64,000 nucleotides of DNA, taken from the NCBI GenBank assembly GCA_030695565.1, contig JAUYRZ010000018.1, forward strand, positions 45,325 to 109,324, written 5' to 3'. Position 1 is the stretch's first letter; each line of letters starts with the position of its first letter. Shown here piece after piece: positions 7,985 to 16,674 of this stretch. The DNA comes from Archangium sp. Its GTDB lineage: Bacteria; Myxococcota; Myxococcia; Myxococcales; Myxococcaceae. A program made the translations under genes and the position numbers. The notes under the pieces were generated by a model. The model had not been told where the DNA came from. It saw only the letters and a program-made list of their open reading frames with translations, and made no database searches.

Positions 7985-8135
7985 CCGAACCCGTGCGTCG
8001 GCCCTCGCAGCAAACAGCCACTCCGCGAGTTCCCGTCCGGCTCCCAACGTCTTCTCGGCGACCCTCACACCCCGGGACTTCGCGAGCTCCCTGGCGTGCC
8101 CTCTCGGATTTACCCGGGTTGTTTCACTTGTCCGT
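7985..8135 (+). repeat. IS91-end-like dispersed repeat, copy 4
   Basis: Shares about 150 bp with the other copies, with more divergence on the left and the same right end CACTTGTCC followed by GTTC. It ends 6 bp before the next gene's first possible start, so it may supply that gene's promoter or leader. Confidence 0.85.
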
Positions 8136-8141
8136 TCGGGC

Positions 8142-9233
8142 ATGGTTGTTGCGATGAGGCGCCCCATGCGGCTCGAGAGACACGCGAGGCTGGTGCTGTC
8201 GATCCTGTGTGGATCGCTGCATGCGGCCGCCCAGCCACTCATGCTCTCGCCGTTGCCTCTGCCGGGGCGCTTCAGCGACCTGCACCAGAGCTCGAGCGGT
8301 GCCCTGCTGGTCGACTACGGCGCGTGGTCGGAGTGGGGGGGCGCTCGACTGTCGATGCTCCGACGGAACGGCCGGTGGATGCAGGTGCCCGCCGGCGCCG
8401 CGTTCGAGTGGAAGGACTGGCTCGTCTTCGAGGGGCTCTTCCCGGTGCCGCACGTCGACGATGAGTCCGCACCGCCGCGCTCGCCGTGGGACGGAGGAAC
8501 GCTCGTGGTCACGCTCGGCACGGACGACGTCTTCGTTCGCCGCGTGGTCCTCGTGGACGGGAAGAGCGGGCAGACGTTCGACGCGCCATGGGACTCGTTC
8601 GCGCCTCTGCCGCTGGCGAAGGGCGAGACGTGGCTCGTGTGGCGATGCCCGGTTCGCGCGCTGGCCGACGGAGGCGTCGAGGAGCCCATCGAGTTGCTCT
8701 CGTGGACGCCGCGCACCGGTCGCGTGCACTTCGTCGGGGTGTTGCCGGGCGAGGGGCGCACGAGCTGCAGCAGCGCGAGTGCCGCAACCTCGCTCTCCGT
8801 CGTCGTCTTTCCCGAAGGTGGGTTGCGAACTTCGTACGGACGCACCTCTTTTGCGTACGCACCCGTCGTCATCCCTTCTCGCGACGGGGCACTCGCGCAG
8901 CTCATCGTCGATGGAGGCACGCACTGGGTGCAGCTCGATGCACGGGGTCGAGTGACCCGCACCGACCTCGATGCCGGAGTCGAGCTCTCAGCGGCGCCAG
9001 CCGACGCAGGCAGTCCGCTCGTCCCCCTGCGTCGCGTGAGCGAGGCTTTTCGCGAGGTGCAGGCCCTCGAGACCCTCGATGGCGGCACGCTGACGGGTCG
9101 AAGTCTCGATGGCGGCCCCCCGTTTCCTCTCACGCAGAGCCTGGGGGGCGGCTTTGCGGTCTACGACGGCCTCGTGTTCGTCGATGAAGGGGTGTTCCTC
9201 CTGCCGAAAGGCGCGGACCAACTGATGCGGTGA
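8142..9233 (+). CDS. Secreted protein of unknown function
   Basis: A 363-residue protein whose first ~30 residues look like a signal peptide (from the Met at 8166: RLERHARLVLSILCGSLHAA). The rest is beta-rich with repeated W/G motifs (DYGAWSEWGG, WMQVPAGAAFEWKDW, LLSWTPRTGRVHFVG), resembling a propeller-like exported protein without a clear family. The tail contains DGGTLTGRSLDGG. Starts at 8142, 8154 and 8166 are all in frame, and none has a strong ribosome-binding site. Repeat copy 4 lies immediately upstream. Function not recognised. Confidence 0.65.
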   Translation: MVVAMRRPMRLERHARLVLSILCGSLHAAAQPLMLSPLPLPGRFSDLHQSSSGALLVDYGAWSEWGGARLSMLRRNGRWMQVPAGAAFEWKDWLVFEGLFPVPHVDDESAPPRSPWDGGTLVVTLGTDDVFVRRVVLVDGKSGQTFDAPWDSFAPLPLAKGETWLVWRCPVRALADGGVEEPIELLSWTPRTGRVHFVGVLPGEGRTSCSSASAATSLSVVVFPEGGLRTSYGRTSFAYAPVVIPSRDGALAQLIVDGGTHWVQLDARGRVTRTDLDAGVELSAAPADAGSPLVPLRRVSEAFREVQALETLDGGTLTGRSLDGGPPFPLTQSLGGGFAVYDGLVFVDEGVFLLPKGADQLMR

Positions 9234-9278
9234 CTCCGCCCATCTCGCCGAGCTCTCGAAGAAGCAGAAAACGCGAAA

Positions 9279-9621
9279 CGAGGAGCCCGTGACTGGCTCG
9301 CCGACGTCGCCGTGGTGTCTGGCGCTCGCGAGGTCTCGAAGACAGACAAGAATACCGTCACCAACCCCAGCGTACTCGTCGAGGTCACCAGCAAATCAAC
9401 GGCCGACTACGACCGGGGGGAAAAGCTCAGCCACTACAAGCAGCTCCCCGCTCTGCGCGCGGTGCTGTTCGTCTCGCACGAGAGAGCTCAGGTCACGGTC
9501 GATCAGCGCATCGGTGGTGGCGATCGAAGAGAACTTCTCGCACGAGGAAGGCGGAGTCGTGGTCCGGCTTCACGCTGTCTCGGGCGGCGTCGCCTTCCTC
9601 CGCTATGCGTACCTCTTCTGA
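9279..9621 (+). pseudogene. Uma2-family (DUF820) nuclease-like gene, 5'-truncated and frameshifted
   Basis: From about 9279 the frame encodes DWLADVAVVSGAREV, then NPSVLVEVTSKSTADYDRGE, then KLSHYKQLPALRAVLFVSHE. This is the core of the Uma2 PD-(D/E)xK-like fold, with the E-x-x-x-K pair in VEVTSK. The first ~75 residues are missing. After VTVDQR the frame is lost and the end (VRLHAVSGGVAFLRYAYLF) is in another frame. The intact relative at 53351-53920 shares VEVTSK and KLSHYKQLP, which makes the identification firm. Confidence 0.7.
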
Positions 9622-9739
9622 ACCCGACAGCCTCCACCCACGAACACGCGGTTGAACTCCGGCGCCCGGGCAAGGCCGCGAGCGCGAACGTGCCGTCAGG
9701 CATGGCTCGCTCACGAAGCAGTGGGTGAAGTTCTAGCCG

Positions 9740-9780
9740 TGAGGGCCCCGGCCCTCTCCCCGCTTCGCAGGGCGAGGGAG
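9740..9780. repeat. REP-like palindromic repeat
   Basis: GCCCTCTCCCCGCTTCGCAG followed by GGCGAGGGAG, an inverted copy of the GCGAAGCG-loop family, in the leader of the sigma factor gene. Confidence 0.75.
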
Positions 9781-9852
9781 ACCAGTTGTAAGAAGTTCGC
9801 GCCCCGGCCCACTAAGAGGTCCGTGCACGCCGCGCTGGCCAGGAAAGTGGGA

Positions 9853-10353
9853 GTGGTGAGAGACCGGGACAGGCTCTATCGAGAGGCGATCCAGCAGCTT
9901 GCGCCCGCGCTGGCCCGGGTCGCCGCCGGCTACGAGGCCGATCGCGAGGTCCGCAGAGATCTCCTCCAGGAGATGCACGCTGCCCTCTGGCACAGCCTCT
10001 CGCTCTTCGACGGCCGCTGCGCCCTCAAGACCTGGACCTGGCGCGTCGCCCACAACGTCGGCGCCGCCCACCTGGGCAAACACCGCACCCGCTTCGTGGA
10101 GCTGGAAGAGCTCCCGGTGGAGCACGACCTCGAAGGAAACCTCGATCGCTCCCGCGCCCTGGCCCGCCTCACCGAGCTGGTGCACGCCCTCAAGGCGGCC
10201 GATCGGCAGCTCCTCCTGCTCTACCTCGAGGGCCTCGACGCGGTCTCCATCGCCGAGGTGACCGGGCTCTCCAGCTCCAACGTCGCCACCAGGGTTCACC
10301 GGCTCAAGGCCGCCCTGGCGCGCCGCTTTCAAGAAGGAGCCCGTCATGGATGA
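9853..10353 (+). CDS. ECF-type RNA polymerase sigma factor
   Basis: A 166-residue sigma-70 family protein. Region 2 (about 8-80) contains RRDLLQEMHAALWHSLSLFD and LKTWTWRVAHNVGAAHLGK. Region 4 (about 110-160) contains LKAADRQLLLLYLEGLDAVS and the helix-turn-helix IAEVTGLSSSNVATRVHRLK. No region 1, 3 or C-terminal extension is present, as expected for ECF factors. I chose GTG 9853 (GTG 9856 is equally possible), preceded by AGGAAAGTGGG. The stop overlaps the downstream gene by 8 bp, so the two are coupled; the partner is the likely regulator. Target promoters are unknown. Confidence 0.85.
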   Translation: MVRDRDRLYREAIQQLAPALARVAAGYEADREVRRDLLQEMHAALWHSLSLFDGRCALKTWTWRVAHNVGAAHLGKHRTRFVELEELPVEHDLEGNLDRSRALARLTELVHALKAADRQLLLLYLEGLDAVSIAEVTGLSSSNVATRVHRLKAALARRFQEGARHG

Positions 10354-11875
10354 GCTCGATCTCCAGGCGCTCTGGCAGGAGCAGCCGCTCGATGACTTCA
10401 CCACCACGACCCCGAAGACCGGGCGCCTCACCGTCAACTACGCCCTGCCCACCTCGTTGTTCGTGGCTGAGGCCCCCCGCCCGCAGACCGGAGCCCGCTT
10501 CGCCGTGCTGGCGCTCGCCGCCACCCTGGTGCTGAGCGTAGGCGCCCTGGTGCTCTGGCCTGCTCCGGCGCCCCTGGTGGCCGTGCCCGCGCAGGCCGAT
10601 CCGGTCCGCCAGCTGGAGGACCTGCTCGCCGAGTGCCGCACGTACTCGAACAGCGAGGCCGGCCGCACCGACTGGCCGCGCGCCGAACGGGCCTGCCGGC
10701 AGGCCCTCGAGCTCGAGCCCATCAGCACCGAGGCCAACCAACTGCTCGCGCGGATCTCCGTGCTCAGGGTGTGCGAAGAGAACCTGGAGGGCGCCAGGAA
10801 CCTCCTCTCCCAGGGCCGGTTGGAGGAGACGCTCGAGCGGCTCGCCGGGGTGGACAAACGCTGCGAGGCGTACCTCTTCCGCGCCATTTCCCTCGGGCAG
10901 ATCGCCTCTGCTCAGGTGCTCAAGAGCGCCGGCGCCGACTGCCAGGCGTACGCTGCCAGCGCCGAGCTCGAGCTCGCCGAAAAGCGCTGCGAGCTCTACG
11001 CCCGCCTCGCCTGCCAGCGCATGGAGCCCAGCGAGCTGTACCCGCTTGCGCTGATGAAGCTGAAGCTGCACGGCCCGCTCGACCCGAAGACCGAGTGGCG
11101 GCCTCGCGACGAGCGGTACCTCACCTTCCTCAAGCTCCGGGCCAGGTCGAAGCCGGGCGCGCCGGCCTGGCAGTGTCCGCAGATCGACTCGTTGCGCGCT
11201 CCGCCGGCTCTTCCTGATTCAGCCGTGGTGGCGAAGGCCGAGCTGGAGCGGGAATACCCGCAGCTGGAGATGAGCCAGGCGCTGCTGTCCTACTTCATGG
11301 GCAACTTCCAATCGGCCATCGTTCCCCTGCAGAAAATCCTGGAGAACATGGCCCAGGCGCAGCATCACGCCCAGGCCCGCGCGCTGCTGCTCGACATGCA
11401 GAACGCGATCAACCTCTATGAGCACGGCACCACCGAGCTGTTCAACGACGCTCCCGAGCGGGCCGCCCCGCTCTTCCTCCAGGCGCTGGCGTTCGACGAG
11501 GCGCTGGTGCTGGGGCAGAGCGCGGACACGCTCGACTCGGTAGAGCGGCGCACGGCGCTCTCCAGGCGCCAGTCCTTCCTGCGCAGGTCCATCGTGGAGG
11601 GCATGATCTCGCGCACCTACGAGAAGGGCAGGACCCTGGCTGACCGGGAGGACTTCCGCGCCGCCTGCAGGGTGTGGCGGCTGGGCAGCGCGTTCTCCCG
11701 CTCGAGCATCGACCTGCTCAAGGCGCTCACCAACGTCTGCACCCGCAGGGCGGCGGACACCTTCGAGCGAGCACAGACTTGCGAGCAGCTCCGCTCCGGC
11801 CTCGACTTCGCCGTAGAAGGGGATGGCTTCAAGGAGAAGATCGAGGACTCCCTGGCGGCGCAGCAGTGCCCCTGA
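10346..11875 (+). CDS. Membrane-anchored TPR-like partner of the ECF sigma factor
   Basis: A 509-residue protein with a ~48-residue N-terminal cytoplasmic segment (MDELDLQALWQEQPLDDF) and one membrane helix (about 50-72, FAVLALAATLVLSVGALVLW). A long, mostly helical, Cys-containing periplasmic part follows with TPR-like segments (ACRQALELEPISTEANQLLA, RAAPLFLQALAFDEALVLG). The layout and the 8-bp overlap with the sigma gene suggest an anti-sigma-like role, but no ZAS or other anti-sigma motif is visible. The ribosome-binding site AAGAAGGAG lies 6 bp upstream of ATG 10346. The function is inferred mainly from context. Confidence 0.75.
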   Translation: MDELDLQALWQEQPLDDFTTTTPKTGRLTVNYALPTSLFVAEAPRPQTGARFAVLALAATLVLSVGALVLWPAPAPLVAVPAQADPVRQLEDLLAECRTYSNSEAGRTDWPRAERACRQALELEPISTEANQLLARISVLRVCEENLEGARNLLSQGRLEETLERLAGVDKRCEAYLFRAISLGQIASAQVLKSAGADCQAYAASAELELAEKRCELYARLACQRMEPSELYPLALMKLKLHGPLDPKTEWRPRDERYLTFLKLRARSKPGAPAWQCPQIDSLRAPPALPDSAVVAKAELEREYPQLEMSQALLSYFMGNFQSAIVPLQKILENMAQAQHHAQARALLLDMQNAINLYEHGTTELFNDAPERAAPLFLQALAFDEALVLGQSADTLDSVERRTALSRRQSFLRRSIVEGMISRTYEKGRTLADREDFRAACRVWRLGSAFSRSSIDLLKALTNVCTRRAADTFERAQTCEQLRSGLDFAVEGDGFKEKIEDSLAAQQCP

Positions 11876-11962
11876 TCTCAGTTCCGCGGATGCTCCGAGA
11901 GGTACCGTCGGCAGAACTCCAAACCGGAGCACGGGCGCTGACTCCAGCAGCCCACCTCTCTT

Positions 11963-12451
11963 TCAGCCCCTTGCGTAGAGGGTGCCCGCGAGCCGACGCT
12001 CTGGGTGCCCCTCCGTTTCCTCGATGAAGGCGACGAACTGATCCAGCAACACCTCCGCGTCCTCCGCGCTCTGGAGTGAACAGAACTCGAAGAACAACGC
12101 GCTGGTCAGCACCCCCAGCACCATCATCGGCGCCGACCGCTGCGCTGCTGGCCGCTGCACGAAGTGATTGATCAGCTCGACCACCAACTCCGCCGTGAGG
12201 CCGCCCATCAACCGGCCGACTTCGAGCTGATGCGCACGCTCACGCCGCTCGTCCTGTTCCACGCGCGCGCGGCCCTGCTCGGTCAGGTCCTGCACCACTT
12301 CCCACGTGGTCACCGCGCTGCGAGTGGGCCGAACCGCGGTCACCTCGAACGCATCGCGGTAGTAGTTCTCAGCGCGGACCGCAGGCCGGCGCTCGCGCGG
12401 TTTCCTGCGTGTCTCGATCATGACCCGTGCCCCGCCGCTCTTGATCCGCAT
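11963..12451 (-). CDS. Hypothetical protein
   Basis: A 162-residue protein. It has a basic N-terminus (MRIKSGGARVMIETRRKPRE), then YYRDAFEVTAVRPTRSAVTT, and a hydrophobic helical middle (TAELVVELINHFVQ, MMVLGVLTSALFFEFCSLQS). It ends acidic, then LAGTLYARG. The ATG at 12451 has AAGGAGCAGGCG directly upstream, so I prefer it to the in-frame Met at 12511. It is convergent with the sigma operon, with an 87-bp gap that holds no clear terminator. No family recognised. Confidence 0.6.
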   Translation of the reverse strand: MRIKSGGARVMIETRRKPRERRPAVRAENYYRDAFEVTAVRPTRSAVTTWEVVQDLTEQGRARVEQDERRERAHQLEVGRLMGGLTAELVVELINHFVQRPAAQRSAPMMVLGVLTSALFFEFCSLQSAEDAEVLLDQFVAFIEETEGHPERRLAGTLYARG

Positions 12452-12609
12452 CGCCTGCTCCTTCGTTCCGCGAGCGGAATGCCCGCGGCAAAGGAAGCGA
12501 TTGCAAAGCAACGGCCTGCGTCCGTCCGTGCGACGGGTGCTGAGAAGGGTGCTGCAAGCGAACGGCGTAGAAACGCTCCACTGAACTTCTCGAAATCAGA
12601 GACCGCTGA

Positions 12610-14682
12610 TCACTGACAGACGCGGCAGATGCTGCTGCACGTCTCGTCGCCACACACGTCGAGCTCTGGATCGCAGCAGGCCGCGTTGCTGCCCACGCAC
12701 GTGCAGCGCTGACCGAACGGCCGCGTGGGGTTGCAGTCGTAGTTCGCGCTGCAGGTCTGCTGGGTGCCGCAGACGCCCGAGACGCACGTGAGACTTCCGC
12801 AACACGCAGCGCTCGTGCAGCTCTGGCCCTGATTGGCGCAGGTGGTGGTGCTCCCGCAGACGCCGCCGTTGCAGGCGAGGCCTGAACAGCACGGCGTGGT
12901 GCTGCTGCAGCTGGTTCCCGAGGGGCGGCAGGTGGGCGCCGCGCTGCACGTGCCGCTCACACACGTCGAGCCGCTGCAGCACGGGTTGTTCGTGTTGCAG
13001 GTGCTCCCCGTCGAGCCGCACGACGGCGCGTTCACGCACGTGCCGCCGTTGCAGCTCAACCCATTGCAGCACGGAGAACCCGCACTGCACGTCTGCCCCG
13101 GAATGCGGCAGCTCACGCCGTAGAGACACGCGCCGTTCAAGCACTGCAGGCCCTCGCTGGTGCAGCACACGCTCCCCGCGCTGCAGCTCGCGTAGAGCCG
13201 GCCGCAGTTCGTCTGAGGGGGATTGCACAAGAAGTTCGTGTCGCAGATGTCGCTGCCGCAACAGTCGGAAGAATCGAAGCAGCCCTGGCCGCGTGCGACA
13301 CAGCTGGGCGTTCCTGAGCGGCACAGCCCACCGTTGCAGGTCAGCAAGCCGCAACAACCCGAGTTCGGCCCGCCGCCGGGGCAGAGGTCTCCGTCACCGC
13401 CGCAGGTGCGGGCCCAGCACCGGCCATTGCGGCACAGCGCGTCGCCGCAGCAGTTGAACGAGCTGGTGCACGAACCGAAGAGGGCCGTGCAGGAACCACC
13501 GACCTGGCAGTAGCCGCCGATACACGACGTTCCACCACCGCAGTCCGAGCTGAGAATGCACGGTGAACCTTCCACCCCGCGCGTCGCGCTGCAGCGGGGC
13601 GTGGAGTAGTTCGACGGCCCCGCGCAGTACGGAGCGCTGCTGCAACAATCGCTCGGTGAACCACACGGGGTGTTCGCGGCGCCGCAGCTCGCCGACCGGC
13701 ACGCGCCGTTGCTGCAGCTCAAGCCCGTGCAACACGTACCGCTGGTGCAGCTGTCGTTGAGACCGTCACACCCGCTGGGCGCCGGTTCGCAACGGCCCGC
13801 AGTTCCGCAGCGCATGCCCAGGCAGCATGAGCTGCTCGCGCTGCACGTCTCGTTCAGCGCGCCACACATGGCCGGCGTGCGGCACACGGCGTTCACGCAC
13901 ACCAACGACGAGCAACACGCGCTGGTCGCGCACGAGGCGCTCTCGGGCTGACACATCGGAGTGCCCGCGCTGCAACGGCCCGCGTTGCACGACAGTCCGC
14001 TGCAACAATCGGCGGTGGCCGAGCAGGGCGCGGTGTCTGCTCCACAAGACGCACGGCACTTGAGCGCAGGGACCGTGGTGGTGCCGCGGCAGTGTGGATA
14101 CGCCGTGCAGCAATCACCTCGCGTCGTGCACGCGTCACCCGAAGCGCAGACGTTGGTACCACCGTCCGTCGAAGTGCCCGCGTCCGTCGTGCCTGCGTCC
14201 GTCGTGCCCGCGTCCGTCGTGCCTGCGTCCGTCGTGCCTGCGTCCGTCGTGCCCGCGTCCGTCGTGCCGCCGTCCGTGGAGAACCCTGCATCGCTGCCGC
14301 CATCGAGCGGAACACCTTCACACGCGCCGTTGACGCACGCTTCCCCTCCGCCGCACACGTCGCACGCCCCGCTCGTTCCACACGCCTCGTTCTCCAACCC
14401 GGAGCGGCAGACGCCGTTGAGCGTGCAGCCCGCGCACCCGCCGGCGTCGGGGTTCGTCATCATCATCGTCGACGTCGCGCACTGACCCAGGTTGCACGCC
14501 TCGGTCGAGCTGCAGGAGCGGCAACTCGCGCCTCCGAACCCACACGCCAGGGGTGAAGCGCCCAGCTCGCAGGCGCCCGCTGCGCTGCAGCAGCCTGTGC
14601 AGGTCCGCGCACAATCAGAGGCCGTCTGGGTGGGACCGCAGGCTGCGAACGACACCAGCAGGAGGAGCGAGAACGAACGCAT
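12610..14682 (-). CDS. Large Cys-rich repeat lipoprotein
   Basis: A 690-residue exported protein. The signal peptide ends in a lipobox (MRSFSLLLLVSFAAC). After a Cys-rich start and a (TDAGT)n linker at about 135-170, the protein is made of about 15 modules of the form C-x(5-7)-C-x-CC-x(2-3)-L-x-C-x(3)-x-C, such as CNGLSCNGGTC. These resemble Dickkopf- or knottin-like disulphide-rich modules common in myxobacterial surface proteins. Folding needs periplasmic oxidation. Probable role is at the cell surface, perhaps adhesion or matrix; this is an inference. The next gene upstream (14704-15582) is 21 bp away on the same strand. Confidence 0.8.
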   Translation of the reverse strand: MRSFSLLLLVSFAACGPTQTASDCARTCTGCCSAAGACELGASPLACGFGGASCRSCSSTEACNLGQCATSTMMMTNPDAGGCAGCTLNGVCRSGLENEACGTSGACDVCGGGEACVNGACEGVPLDGGSDAGFSTDGGTTDAGTTDAGTTDAGTTDAGTTDAGTTDAGTSTDGGTNVCASGDACTTRGDCCTAYPHCRGTTTVPALKCRASCGADTAPCSATADCCSGLSCNAGRCSAGTPMCQPESASCATSACCSSLVCVNAVCRTPAMCGALNETCSASSSCCLGMRCGTAGRCEPAPSGCDGLNDSCTSGTCCTGLSCSNGACRSASCGAANTPCGSPSDCCSSAPYCAGPSNYSTPRCSATRGVEGSPCILSSDCGGGTSCIGGYCQVGGSCTALFGSCTSSFNCCGDALCRNGRCWARTCGGDGDLCPGGGPNSGCCGLLTCNGGLCRSGTPSCVARGQGCFDSSDCCGSDICDTNFLCNPPQTNCGRLYASCSAGSVCCTSEGLQCLNGACLYGVSCRIPGQTCSAGSPCCNGLSCNGGTCVNAPSCGSTGSTCNTNNPCCSGSTCVSGTCSAAPTCRPSGTSCSSTTPCCSGLACNGGVCGSTTTCANQGQSCTSAACCGSLTCVSGVCGTQQTCSANYDCNPTRPFGQRCTCVGSNAACCDPELDVCGDETCSSICRVCQ
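14171..14275. repeat. 15-bp tandem repeat (7 units)
   Basis: Seven units of GTCGTGCCYGCGTCC (plus strand), encoding the Thr-Asp-Ala-Gly-Thr linker of the Cys-rich lipoprotein on the minus strand. Units differ mainly at one C/T position. Unit length keeps the frame. Confidence 0.95.
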
Positions 14683-14703
14683 GAGCCGCTTTCTATCTCG
14701 AAC

Positions 14704-15582
14704 TCACAGACGGCGGATCAGTTCACGCAGTCCCGCGGGCGCGACCCGGGCCAGCTCGCGTTTGGCAACGATGCGCCCCGCCTCGTCGAGCGTCGATCGA
14801 TCTCGCCGGTACGCCCGCAGCAACGCGGCCGCCCGAACCGGTGCCGACTCGTTCACCTCGAACTCACCCAGCGCGTGTTTGCCCGAGAGATCCGCGAGCA
14901 CCGCCAGCCACGCGAACGGCGCTTCAAGCTCCAGCTCATCACCCAGGTCGAGCAACTCCATCACCGGCTGACAACTCAGCTGCGCCTGATCAACCTCCCC
15001 GACCAGGCTCGCGCGGCAATACGCCTGCAGGGCAGCGAACGCGTCACCCTGCCTCCACGCCGCTTCACCCAGATAGCCCAACGAACGCGCGTCCTTCCGG
15101 TTCGAGAGCAGCTGCCGGGCGAGCGCAAAATCACCGGCCACCAGCGCGAGGTAACCCGCCGGCCGGCCATCAGCGAGCGTGCCACCCGCGCCCAGCTGAA
15201 CGGCCGCCTTGAGCAGAGCCGACGCACGAACGCGCTCGAAGAGGGCCGGGCTCATCGACGGAAGAGGCTCCAGGGAAAGCAGCGTCTCCGGAGCAGCCGC
15301 CCCAAGCGGCTCGATCGCCGTGGCCCACGCGGGTGCATGAGAGGCCCACGACTGCTGACCGTACTGAGAGATCAACTCCGCATGTGCGGCACGCAACGCC
15401 TCCGCATCGAGCGCCACACACGCATCCTCGAGCCGGGACTTCAGCGTGTGTGCTCCGGAGAGCAGCTCCTCCTGCCGCGGATCGATGGGCGGCGGAGGCG
15501 GGAGCTCCACTGGCTTCTCCGGCTCTTTGGGCCCGTCCGGAGTGCGCTCCCAGAGGCCCAGAATGTTGAGCTGCTCCGCCAT
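14704..15582 (-). CDS. Hypothetical helical repeat protein
   Basis: A 292-residue soluble protein with a Pro-rich segment near the start ([18 protein letters not shown]). The remainder is Ala/Leu-rich and helical, with TPR-like segments ([40 protein letters not shown]). There is no signal peptide or membrane helix. It starts 45 bp from the divergently transcribed hprK gene. The protein encoded at 19201-20079 is similar in length and style, but no residue-level relationship is clear. I do not recognise a family. Confidence 0.65.
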   Translation of the reverse strand: MAEQLNILGLWERTPDGPKEPEKPVELPPPPPIDPRQEELLSGAHTLKSRLEDACVALDAEALRAAHAELISQYGQQSWASHAPAWATAIEPLGAAAPETLLSLEPLPSMSPALFERVRASALLKAAVQLGAGGTLADGRPAGYLALVAGDFALARQLLSNRKDARSLGYLGEAAWRQGDAFAALQAYCRASLVGEVDQAQLSCQPVMELLDLGDELELEAPFAWLAVLADLSGKHALGEFEVNESAPVRAAALLRAYRRDRSTLDEAGRIVAKRELARVAPAGLRELIRRL

Positions 15583-15627
15583 GGGGCTTCCAATATCTCA
15601 GTCCCCACGCCTCGGGGTGGGATCACC

Positions 15628-16674
15628 ATGGCGCGCGTGACGCGCCGCATGCACAATCACCGCGTGCCTACCGCCTTGCAGATCCCCGTGTCGCGCCTGC
15701 TCGCCGACGAGCAGTACGACCTGAAGCTCGAGCTCGTCGCAGGCCACGAAGGCCTGGAGCACGCCATCAGCTCGAGCCGCATTCAGAAGCCGGGCCTCGC
15801 GCTGACCGGCTTCACCGAACACCTCCACCCCGAGCGCGTGCAGGTCTTCGGCAACACCGAGATCAGCTACCTGCGCACGCTGACCGAAGAACAGCAGAGC
15901 GCGGTGCTCGCCAAGCTCTTCGAGAGCCGGCTGGCGTGCGTGGTGGTGACCAAGGGCCTCGACCTGCCCCGCCCGCTGCTGGAAGGCTGCCGTCGTTCGC
16001 GCCTCGCGCTGATGCGAACGCCCCTGGTGAGCTCGGCCTTCATCAGCCAGGTGCAGGCCTTCCTCGAAGAGGCGCTCACCGCCACCGGCAGCCTGCACGG
16101 CGTGCTGATCGACGTGTTCGGCGTGGGCGTGTTGATGCTCGGCAAGTCGGGCATCGGCAAGTCGGAGATCGCCCTCGACCTGGTGATGCGCGGACACCGC
16201 CTGGTGGCCGACGACATCGTCAACCTCACCCGACGCGCGGGCGACGTGTACGGCCACGGCAACGATCTCATCCAGCACCACATGGAGATCCGCGGCCTGG
16301 GCATTCTCAACATCAAGGATCTCTTCGGCGTCGCCTCGGTGCGCGACCGCAAGAAGATCGAGCTGATCATCGAGTTCGTGGAGTGGACCAACTCCGCCGA
16401 ATACGACCGCCTCGGCCTCGACGAGAAGTTGATGCCGCTGGTCGGCGTGGAGGCCCCGCTCTCGGTGGTGCCCGTGCGCCCCGGCCGCAACATGACCACC
16501 ATCGTCGAGGTCGCCGCGCGCAATCACCTGCTCAAGCTGCGCGGTCACCACTCGGCGCAGGAGTTCGCGGAGAAGGTGACCCAGGCCATCTCGGGCACCG
16601 CCAACCGCATCGGCACCCCGCAGAGCAGCAGCTCGGTGGTCCGCCGGCACCACGACGAAGAAGAGGTGGAGTGA
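15628..16674 (+). CDS. hprK: HPr kinase/phosphorylase
   Basis: A 348-residue bifunctional enzyme that phosphorylates HPr on a serine and removes that phosphate, controlling PTS-linked carbon regulation. The N-terminal regulatory domain is at about 20-145. The P-loop GKSGIGKS is at 172-179, a candidate catalytic His is in [11 protein letters not shown], the acidic residues are in HRLVADD (190-196), and the family signature [10 protein letters not shown] follows. The PVRPGRNMT segment matches the C-terminal part of known enzymes. Starts at 15628, 15649 (ATG) and 15664 (GTG) are possible. The stop overlaps the rapZ start (GTGA), so the genes form one operon. Confidence 0.93.
   Translation: MARVTRRMHNHRVPTALQIPVSRLLADEQYDLKLELVAGHEGLEHAISSSRIQKPGLALTGFTEHLHPERVQVFGNTEISYLRTLTEEQQSAVLAKLFESRLACVVVTKGLDLPRPLLEGCRRSRLALMRTPLVSSAFISQVQAFLEEALTATGSLHGVLIDVFGVGVLMLGKSGIGKSEIALDLVMRGHRLVADDIVNLTRRAGDVYGHGNDLIQHHMEIRGLGILNIKDLFGVASVRDRKKIELIIEFVEWTNSAEYDRLGLDEKLMPLVGVEAPLSVVPVRPGRNMTTIVEVAARNHLLKLRGHHSAQEFAEKVTQAISGTANRIGTPQSSSSVVRRHHDEEEVE

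Noticed and set aside
14171..14275. Possible CRISPR array
   Set aside because: Units are 15 bp, contiguous, without spacers, and encode a protein linker; the same holds for the 9-bp and 21-bp repeats.
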